Source: a virus
Reading direction: 5' to 3' (one strand)
IMG/VR virus record: IMGVR_UViG_3300032288_001144
Span: 1 to 24,897 of that record
Length of the DNA: 24,897 bases
A program made the position numbers and the translations under genes. Below are positions 1 to 7,113 of the stretch, piece after piece (positions within the stretch are counted from its first letter, which is position 1; every line of letters starts with the position of its first letter). Below the pieces are notes generated by a model. That model ran no database searches, had not been told where the DNA came from, and saw nothing but the letters and a program-made list of their open reading frames with translations.

Positions 1-297
1 ATCAAACCGCTTAGCGCCAGCGGTATCATGACTCAGCAGAAGTACATGTTGGACATCGCAGAGTCTCGTCTGGCTTCCATGACCGGTGGGCAGGACCCGG
101 CCACGTTCGCCGCTATGCTCACCGAGGCTGCGCAGGGAGGAGACGCTATGGCTGCGAGCCAGCTGATGGCCCTCGATAACGCCCAGAAGCAGTACGACTC
201 CGCCTATAACAACTACATGTCCGCCGCGAGCCAGCTGGGTGCATTGACTATGACCGAGTCCGGTGGAGGTGACGGGGTCGCCGATCTGTCAGATTAG
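1..297 (+). CDS. C-terminal part of an unidentified virion-region protein (partial)
   Basis: The reading frame is open from the first base of the window (IKPLSASGI precedes the first Met at position 28), so this is probably the 3' end of a gene that begins upstream. About 98 residues are visible. They are rich in Ala, Gln, Met and Ser, predicted mostly helical (LDIAESRLASM; a later segment with YDSAYNNYMSAASQL), and end in a Gly/Asp-rich tail GGGDGVADLSD. There is no signal peptide, transmembrane segment or enzymatic motif. It lies 71 bp upstream of the giant virion-type gene on the same strand, so a structural or internal virion role is plausible from context only. The Met at position 28 could instead be the true start, giving 89 residues, but I see no convincing SD before it. 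Function unknown. Confidence 0.6.
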   Translation: MKPLSASGIMTQQKYMLDIAESRLASMTGGQDPATFAAMLTEAAQGGDAMAASQLMALDNAQKQYDSAYNNYMSAASQLGALTMTESGGGDGVADLSD

Positions 298-368
298 GAC
301 TGGCAATAACCAGACTAGCCTAAAGCGGCACCGTTGCGTATACTCTGGCCAAGCAGAGGAGTCTTCGC

Positions 369-3300
369 ATGGGTGTCATTCAGGTTCCGGGCCGCATCAG
401 CGGGAAGACCTACAGCGTCAAGATCAAGGGCGATACCCCTTCTGAGTCCGAACAGGCGCGCATCCGTGCATATCTGGACGAGCAAGAAGGCGCGTTTGTA
501 CAGGACTTTTCCCAGCGCTTCGGCTTTGCTCCCCCGACCCCTGATGATGGCACCGCCATCGGGCGTGGTTTTGAGCGTGGTAAGGCCGGTGCGAAGTCTG
601 TGCTTGGCACCACGGTCGAGACTATTGGCCAGCAGGTGGGGCTGCCCAGCATTGCCGAATACGGTCGGGGTATGGAGGAAGCGGCGGCGCAGCGCCAGTT
701 TAAACTGAGCCTGTTGCAGCCCGCACCGACAACCCGCCAAGATGTAGCGGCTGCCGAAGGTTTCTTCCCGACGATTGGCGCAGGGCTCAGCTATGCAGGT
801 GAGATCGCAGGTGAACAGATTCCGCAACTTGGCGTTGGTCTCGCGGGCGGTGCGGCTGGTGCTGTCGCTGGCGGTCTGACCGCTGGCCCCGGTGGGGCTC
901 TGGTTGGTTTCGGTGTGGGCTCCGGTCTTGTTGAAGCACCGATGCTGTTCGGTGCCAACGTGCAGCGCCAAGAGGAAGAAGTGGCAGCTGGCCGCAAAGA
1001 GGCTGTGGACCTCACAGACGCACTGGGTGCCACGGTCGGACAGTCGGCGCTCACTGCTGTAACTAACGCCCTCGCAGGGGCGGGGGTCTTCTTGCGCCCC
1101 GGTGCCAAGCTCTTTACGCGAGTGACGTCCGGTGCCGCTGTTGGTGGTACGACCGAGAGCTTGAACGAAATCGGCCAGCAGATGCTGGAGCGTCAGCAGG
1201 CAGGCCTGCCTGTCGATAGCGAAGACGCCATCCAAGAATACATCGACGCTGGTGTGGCTGGTGGCGTGCTCGGATTGGGTGCCGGTGGTATCGGAGGTAT
1301 TGCTGGACCTCGCGTAGCGGAAGCTGGGCCGGGCGAAGCCCCGCCGCCCGCGCAGGGCGAAGCACCACCAGAGGCTCCGCCGGAAGCGCCGCAGATCGCG
1401 GCTCTCACTGTTTCCGAAGAAGAGGTCACTGAGCGCACGGTCGATGCGCGGGGTATCTACGATGAACGCCTTGCTGTTGCGTTGGACAGCGGTGCGAGCG
1501 AGCCAGAGGCCGAGCAGCTCGCAGCAAGAGCTGCGCTGAACTACATCTCAGAGCTGCCGGAGCCTGTCCAAGCCCAGCTCGGTGCCTTCAAGAGCACCAT
1601 GGAGACGCAGGCTACCGCCTCGGTGCCCGGTGCAATGCCGCCCGATCTGCCGGACTCGGCGTATGCCTCGGAGTTTGGTGCTACAACGCAGAAAGAACTG
1701 TTTGAGGCTCCTCCGGCCCCGGCGGTAGCGCCGCAGCCCACGGTAGAACTGCCGGAACCTGAGAGTGAGGCCGACGCCTTCGAGCGTGCTGCGGCGCAGT
1801 ATGCCCCGACGCGCACTGCTGTTCCAATGGCGAAAGGCCCCGAGCCGAAGCCTGAGCAAGTCCTGACGGATGATCTGGTAACGCAGTTGGGTGTCGGGTC
1901 GGCCAAGTCGGCGTCGTTGCGTAAGCTGGTCGGCAAACCCGTGCAGGACGCGAAAGTCATCAAGGCGCTGGACAGCTGGGCCCAGAACCCCAAGACAAAG
2001 CCCGAGCAGAAGGCGCTCGCCACGTCTCTCATTACCGGCCAGCCCGTGCAGGGGGATTTGTTTGCCGAGCCGAAGGTTCCAGATGTCCCGAAAGCCGCGG
2101 TCACCCCCGCCGCCGAGCCGGAGGTCGTCACGGAACAGATTGCCCAAGAGGAAGTCGCCCCTGCGCCGGAGGTCTCCGATGTCACCCAGATTGCAGAAGC
2201 TAAGCCAGAAGAAGTGGGAGCTGGCGTTCCGAGTGGTGGACAAGGCGTGGAAGGACTCGGACAGCCCGCTGGCGACGCTCAGCCCGCCCAAGAGCCTACA
2301 GCACCTGCAGGCGGAGGACTGGGAGGAGATTTGTCGGTGCCTATGGGTGCTGATACAGCAGCGGGAGCAGAGCAGCCTGCACTGACCCCCACCCCTCTCG
2401 GCCCGCCGCCGAGCCTGACGCGCCCTGTTGTTCCTCTATACCGCATGGGGCCGGGCATCCGCCCGACTCCGCCGCTTCCTAAAACCAATGCCGACGCCGA
2501 GTTGGATAAGGTTCTGGCCGACCGCTATGCGGCGGTCACTCCGCCGAATGTGAAGCGCGGTGCAACATTCCTGAACGAGCCCGAGAACAAGGCGCGCGTT
2601 GCGGACAAACTGACAGCAAACGACAAGCGCCTCGTGGTGAGCCTTCTCGCTACGCGCGACGCGGGCATGTCTCCGCAGGGGGCCGCAGCCAAGCTCTACT
2701 TTTCTAAGGTTGAGCGTCCTATGGATGCCATCCTCATGGTGGTCGATGACCTGACGGCCCCATACGGCAAGTACCGTGCAGAGCCGGGCACGCCGGATTA
2801 CCAACGTGAGTTTATGCAGGGGACCGGCAGTGTAGCCGCCAAACAAGCCTTGGAGTTCATCCGGGCCCGGATGTCCCCTGCGGTGCAGAACGAACTCGAC
2901 TTCCGCATCTCTCTGAGCGAGCAGCAGAACAAGAACCAAAAGACGTGGATCGCTGACCTCGACCATGTGGCGTTGAAACGGAAGGCCCGCCTCGAAGCTA
3001 AAGCCGCGGAGACTGAGGCGGCGAAAGAGTCCGGCTATATCGTCGAGGACATGTCCACTGATCCGCTGGCTGCACTGGACCGTGAGCTGCATTACTCGGT
3101 CAAGATGGCGTTGGACGGTGGAAATCTCCGGCTGGCATTGCGGGCGCTCTCGGCGACGACAAATAACAAGGAGCTCGCCAAGCTCGCAGCTCGCTTTGCC
3201 GATATGGCCGGGACTACGAGGGTCAAGGTCCTCTACCCCGGAGATTCCGCCGAACACATCGGCATGGCGCGCGGAAGGTATTGGGGTGCAGGCAAGAACG

Positions 3301-6300
3301 CTCCCGATGAGCGCCGCAACTTTATCTATCTGAACGGGCAGACCGGCATGGACGCCCATGTGCTTATGCACGAGATGGCGCACGCTGTTACTGTAGAGCT
3401 CGCCTACACGATGCCTAACCACCCGGTCGTCAAGCAGCTCGAGACACTCCTGAAAGATTTGCAGTCCCGCATCGGGCGCGACGCTTTTGGAAACTACGCC
3501 GACGAGTTCTATGGGCTCAAGAACCTGCCTGAGTTTTTGGCGGAAGTCTTCGGTCGCGTTGCTTTCGGCGAGAGCGACAACGGCTTGCGCGACCTCATGG
3601 AGCGCACGACCTATCTGACCGAGACCGAAGTGCAGCGCGAAGTACCGCTGAACTTCCTGCAAAAAGCTACAGAGATCATCACCAACCTGATGCGTTCCCT
3701 CGTCGGCCTGCCGTCCAAGCCATACCCGCGAAAGACAAAGACGGATATTGCTTACAGCAAAGAGACCGCAATGGATCAGTTCCAGCGGCTCGTCGAGGGC
3801 ATGCTCTCAACCGCACCCGATGTGCTGCCCGCAGAGGTGTTCAAGCGGGCAAGACTAAGCCCGCGCGTCGCGGAAGCCACGATCAACAACGCCCTGCAGA
3901 GCGCTGATCCGTGGAGCCCTGCGGGTCGAAACAAACTCGCCGACCAGATGAAGGCATCCACTCCGATGCCGGTGCGTCGCGCGCTGCTCGGCCTTCTGCA
4001 CCTTGACTGGTTCAACGATCTCGCCGGGAAGTACTTCCCCCAGATCGCAGAACTCAAAGCGCTGGACGACCTCCGTCGCGGCGAGATTGTTGCGATGGAA
4101 GAACGCGCCAAGGGCGTGATGGAAGACATGCTGGCCTATGCCAACAAGCAGCCAGAGATGTACTCCAAGCTCATGTCGATCATGGGCCGCGCCACGCTGG
4201 AAGAAGTCGATCCGACGCAACCGCTGTCCAAATACATCATGGACAAGGACAAGACCCGCGTCTGGCACGAGCTGAACAACGAGCTGCGCAATTCGGACTC
4301 CACCGGAGAAATGCGGAACCTGTTCAAGACGGTGCGCAACATGTTTGCGCAGTTCCGCGAGGACATCAAAGCTGTGCTGTCAGAGCGCGTGAAGGAGATG
4401 ACCGACGACAAGGCCACTCAGAACCAGCTGATCGCACGGTTGATGCAGAAGCTCGACGAAGAGAAGGCCATCGACCCCTACTTCACCTTGATGCGGAAAG
4501 GCGACTTCTGGCTGACCTACACCGCGGAGGACACCACGGCACCGGCTGTCGTTGACCCGAACACGGGCGTATCACGCAAGCCACCGACTCAGTTCGTGCA
4601 GGCGTTCAACACGGTGTGGGAACGAGACCAGTTCCGCAGAAAGCTTGAGGCAACCGTGGATGCCAACGGCCAGCCCGTCGCGAGCAACTTCGAGGAGCTT
4701 CCGCGACCGACGGGATACAACCCCGACAGACCCGTACCGACCGAGTTCGCACAGGGCGCTATCAACATCATCGGCAGCTTGGTTTCGGGCTCAGCTGACC
4801 CGGACTCAAAAGCGCGAGCAGAGGCCGCTATTGCCGCCGTCCAAGATATGTTCGTGCGGTTCACCCCCGAACACTCGATCATGCAGTCCTTCAACAAGCG
4901 TAAAGGCACGCGGGGCTTCATGGGGGATATCACCCCGCTCGGCGTAGTTGATCGTCCGACGGACATGGTGCAGGCACTGGCTGAAAAGACTTCGTCGCTG
5001 GCCTACCAGCTGGCGAACATCAAGTACGGGGCCAAAATCCAAGCCCTGAAAAATACCTCACGGACGACGCTCGACAACCTGAAAAGGTCGCAGGACCTGA
5101 CCGCAGGTGAAAAGCAGGCGGTTATTGCCTACCATGACGAGTTCATGGACCGTGCTACGTTTGCACAGAGCCCACGGGTTAGCGGAACAGCGCAGGTTGC
5201 TCGTGGCGTTACCTTCGGCATGACCCTCGGGTTCAGCGTCGCCGCTGCGCTCAACAACCTGATGCAGATTCCCATGGTCGGGACCACCGAACTTGGCGGG
5301 CGTTACGGCATGGGGGCGTCTATTCGTGAACTTGGGTCGGCAGGGCGACTGCTGATGAACGCAGGCAAGACCAAGCGGGTTCGCTCCTTCGGGCCGGATG
5401 GCATGGTGCTGCGGGATTCCTCCAGCGTTGACGACTTCGGTTCTGTGGCCAACTACTTCGAGGTCAACGATAACGGGGAGTACGTTCTCCGGTCTGACAA
5501 GCCCATCCCGAAAGCCCTGCGCAACAAACTTTCGAACTTGGACGTTCTGGTTGAAACGCTCTCTGCCAACGGCATGCTGACCAACTCAATGGCGCAGGAA
5601 ATGCTCGATGCAGAGTCGGGGTTCCTGCAAAGGATCAACCAGTGGTCGGGCTTCCTGATGCACCAAGCTGAACGGTTCAACCGTCAGACCATGGCCGTCG
5701 CCGCCTACAATCTCGAGCTGGGTAAAATCACTGGGCCTGTTAGCCGAGAGGCCAAGATCGCCGCTGCCAAGAAGGCCATCGAGATCACTGAACGCATCAA
5801 CGGCAGCATCGGTGCCTCCACCGCACCGCGCTTCGCTCAGAGCGCTGTCGGCTCTGTGGTGTTCATGTTCAAGCGGTTCGGTCTGCACATGGCCCGGTAC
5901 ATCATCGGCACCGCCAATCAGGCCCTACGCGGAGCAACAAAGGAAGACCGCGCAGTCGCGCGCTACCAGATCATCGGTATGCTCGGCACGACCGCCCTGT
6001 TCGCTGGTGTGCAAGGTCTGCCGTTCTTCGGGGAACTGATGGCGGTGTTCAACCTCTTGTTCACCGACGACGATGAGGAACCGGCAGAGGTCGTTATCGA
6101 GAAGTTCCTGCAGGAGCCGTTCTACCACGGGGCCTTGAACTATCTCACTGGTGCCGAAATCGCCTCGCGCATCTCGATGAGCGGGCTCATCTTCCGCGAA
6201 AACAAGATCGAGAAGGACCAGAGCGTTCTGTACGATCTGTTTGAGATGCTCGGGGGCCCGGCAGTCGGTGTCTTCATGAACACCGAACGTGGTATCGAGC

Positions 6301-6809
6301 TGTTGTCGCAAGGGGAGCTGTATCGCGGCGTGGAAGCCATGATGCCGTCGGTCATCAAGAGTGGGATGAAGGCAACTCGCTTTGCCACAGAAGGCGCGAC
6401 CACTCTCCGCGGCGACGAGGTCATCCCTGTGTCCAACTTGGACATCGCCCTGCAGATGATCGGCTACACCCCCGGTGCGTATGCACGGGAGCAGGAGCGC
6501 GTGTCTGGGGCGAAGAAGATCGACGAGGCTGTTCGGTCGAAGAAGCGTCAGCTGCTTCGCAAGTACAATCTTGCGTTCCGTGAGGGCGATTTTGCTGAGG
6601 TGCGCGAGGTTCTCAAAGAGATGCGAGAGTTCAGCCGCAAGTACCCAGAGGATGCCATCTCTGGCGAGACCCTCACCCGGTCGCAGCGCGGCTTCCAGCA
6701 GCGGTCGCAGGAAATGATCGGCGGTGCATCGTTCAGCCCAACTGGGCGGGGTCGCGCAGAGCAGTACATAAGCGAGTTCGACGAGGACACGTCTCTCTGG
6801 GCCGGATAA
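369..6809 (+). CDS. Giant internal virion-type protein with metallopeptidase-like motif and PLxRFG-type C-terminal region
   Basis: The 2146-residue protein starts at an ATG with SD AGAGGAG 7 nt upstream (355-361). Visible order: a short N-terminal module (about 1-60); hydrophobic glycine-rich segments that could insert in membranes (about 135-195, 220-245, 292-315); a low-complexity Pro/Ala/Glu linker (about 318-700); a zincin-like site HEMAH at 1001-1005 followed by EFLAEVFG (Glu1055/Glu1059 as candidate third ligand); a long helical region; and MFKRFG at 1833-1838 followed by hydrophobic segments. The last resembles the PLxRFG-type region of very large phage proteins. Such proteins are known or proposed to be packaged inside the capsid and ejected with the DNA, with peptidase activity possibly acting on the cell envelope. 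That role is inference here. It is the last rightward gene and converges with the early block. High confidence that it is one intact gene; moderate for function. Confidence 0.85.
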   Translation: MGVIQVPGRISGKTYSVKIKGDTPSESEQARIRAYLDEQEGAFVQDFSQRFGFAPPTPDDGTAIGRGFERGKAGAKSVLGTTVETIGQQVGLPSIAEYGRGMEEAAAQRQFKLSLLQPAPTTRQDVAAAEGFFPTIGAGLSYAGEIAGEQIPQLGVGLAGGAAGAVAGGLTAGPGGALVGFGVGSGLVEAPMLFGANVQRQEEEVAAGRKEAVDLTDALGATVGQSALTAVTNALAGAGVFLRPGAKLFTRVTSGAAVGGTTESLNEIGQQMLERQQAGLPVDSEDAIQEYIDAGVAGGVLGLGAGGIGGIAGPRVAEAGPGEAPPPAQGEAPPEAPPEAPQIAALTVSEEEVTERTVDARGIYDERLAVALDSGASEPEAEQLAARAALNYISELPEPVQAQLGAFKSTMETQATASVPGAMPPDLPDSAYASEFGATTQKELFEAPPAPAVAPQPTVELPEPESEADAFERAAAQYAPTRTAVPMAKGPEPKPEQVLTDDLVTQLGVGSAKSASLRKLVGKPVQDAKVIKALDSWAQNPKTKPEQKALATSLITGQPVQGDLFAEPKVPDVPKAAVTPAAEPEVVTEQIAQEEVAPAPEVSDVTQIAEAKPEEVGAGVPSGGQGVEGLGQPAGDAQPAQEPTAPAGGGLGGDLSVPMGADTAAGAEQPALTPTPLGPPPSLTRPVVPLYRMGPGIRPTPPLPKTNADAELDKVLADRYAAVTPPNVKRGATFLNEPENKARVADKLTANDKRLVVSLLATRDAGMSPQGAAAKLYFSKVERPMDAILMVVDDLTAPYGKYRAEPGTPDYQREFMQGTGSVAAKQALEFIRARMSPAVQNELDFRISLSEQQNKNQKTWIADLDHVALKRKARLEAKAAETEAAKESGYIVEDMSTDPLAALDRELHYSVKMALDGGNLRLALRALSATTNNKELAKLAARFADMAGTTRVKVLYPGDSAEHIGMARGRYWGAGKNAPDERRNFIYLNGQTGMDAHVLMHEMAHAVTVELAYTMPNHPVVKQLETLLKDLQSRIGRDAFGNYADEFYGLKNLPEFLAEVFGRVAFGESDNGLRDLMERTTYLTETEVQREVPLNFLQKATEIITNLMRSLVGLPSKPYPRKTKTDIAYSKETAMDQFQRLVEGMLSTAPDVLPAEVFKRARLSPRVAEATINNALQSADPWSPAGRNKLADQMKASTPMPVRRALLGLLHLDWFNDLAGKYFPQIAELKALDDLRRGEIVAMEERAKGVMEDMLAYANKQPEMYSKLMSIMGRATLEEVDPTQPLSKYIMDKDKTRVWHELNNELRNSDSTGEMRNLFKTVRNMFAQFREDIKAVLSERVKEMTDDKATQNQLIARLMQKLDEEKAIDPYFTLMRKGDFWLTYTAEDTTAPAVVDPNTGVSRKPPTQFVQAFNTVWERDQFRRKLEATVDANGQPVASNFEELPRPTGYNPDRPVPTEFAQGAINIIGSLVSGSADPDSKARAEAAIAAVQDMFVRFTPEHSIMQSFNKRKGTRGFMGDITPLGVVDRPTDMVQALAEKTSSLAYQLANIKYGAKIQALKNTSRTTLDNLKRSQDLTAGEKQAVIAYHDEFMDRATFAQSPRVSGTAQVARGVTFGMTLGFSVAAALNNLMQIPMVGTTELGGRYGMGASIRELGSAGRLLMNAGKTKRVRSFGPDGMVLRDSSSVDDFGSVANYFEVNDNGEYVLRSDKPIPKALRNKLSNLDVLVETLSANGMLTNSMAQEMLDAESGFLQRINQWSGFLMHQAERFNRQTMAVAAYNLELGKITGPVSREAKIAAAKKAIEITERINGSIGASTAPRFAQSAVGSVVFMFKRFGLHMARYIIGTANQALRGATKEDRAVARYQIIGMLGTTALFAGVQGLPFFGELMAVFNLLFTDDDEEPAEVVIEKFLQEPFYHGALNYLTGAEIASRISMSGLIFRENKIEKDQSVLYDLFEMLGGPAVGVFMNTERGIELLSQGELYRGVEAMMPSVIKSGMKATRFATEGATTLRGDEVIPVSNLDIALQMIGYTPGAYAREQERVSGAKKIDEAVRSKKRQLLRKYNLAFREGDFAEVREVLKEMREFSRKYPEDAISGETLTRSQRGFQQRSQEMIGGASFSPTGRGRAEQYISEFDEDTSLWAG

Positions 6810-6836
6810 AAAAGACCCCGGCGCGAAGCCGGGGTC
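6808..6836 (-). terminator. Intrinsic terminator of the leftward early operon
   Basis: A perfect 9-bp GC-rich stem, GACCCCGGC (6814-6822) pairing with GCCGGGGTC (6828-6836), encloses a 5-nt loop. Read leftward, it is followed at once by six U residues (complement of A6808-6813). No T-tract follows on the plus strand, so it is oriented for leftward transcripts. The tract overlaps the TAA stop codon of the convergent giant gene, so the two blocks share this boundary with almost no spare DNA. Confidence 0.88.
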
Positions 6837-6894
6837 AGGATGAAGAACAACAGGAGGCGAGCTGGCGGCAAGCTCTTCTGTCAGGCGCACAATA

Positions 6895-7113
6895 TCATGC
6901 GGTTCTCCAAATACGCAACCCCAAGAGCTGGTACTCCACTCTTTGGCGGCATGTTAGTCTCATGCCTAACCTCTCCGCGACCTTGTCAACCTGCCTGCGG
7001 CAGAGGTCGATGTTTACGCAGGGGACAAATATCGAGCCCCCTACGTGCAGTTGATCCCAAGGTACGATGATCCGCACCCCATCTGGGTCTAGGTCATTTA
7101 TCTTGTTCGCCAT
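6895..7113 (-). CDS. Small conserved-looking phage protein, last gene of the leftward operon
   Basis: A 72-residue protein beginning MANKINDLDPDG, with a core of the form IVPWDQLHVGGSIFVPC and a C-terminal GLRIWRT. This layout (a Pro-Trp/aromatic segment, a 'G-S-x-FVP' strand and an ending in G-x-R-x-W-R) recalls a group of short phage proteins of unknown function; the resemblance is from memory, without a search. The ATG overlaps the 3' end of the primase-helicase gene by 20 nt and has no clear SD, so translation is probably coupled to that gene. The leftward terminator follows 58 nt after the stop. One copy of the dispersed 18-bp palindrome (6953-6970) lies inside this frame, encoding part of ERLGMRLTC. 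Role unknown. Confidence 0.7.
   Translation of the reverse strand: MANKINDLDPDGVRIIVPWDQLHVGGSIFVPCVNIDLCRRQVDKVAERLGMRLTCRQRVEYQLLGLRIWRTA
6953..6970. repeat. Dispersed palindrome GTTAG-N8-CTAAC, copy 1
   Basis: GTTAGTCTCATGCCTAAC. This is the copy nearest the end of the leftward block, inside the 72-residue gene. It shares with the other four copies the two 5-bp inverted arms, the exact 8-nt spacer, and an invariant C and G just inside the arms. Possible operator site. Confidence 0.7.

Noticed and set aside
338-345. TATACT as a -10 box for the giant gene
   Set aside because: No recognisable -35 at 16-18 nt, and the gene is probably co-transcribed with the preceding virion gene.
315-1235. 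306-codon open frame on the minus strand
   Set aside because: Antisense shadow of the giant virion-type gene; Arg/Ala/Thr-rich composition with no motif.
6840-7070. 76-codon plus-strand frame after the giant gene
   Set aside because: It begins inside the leftward terminator region, overlaps the better supported 72-residue leftward gene, and the protein has no coherent pattern.
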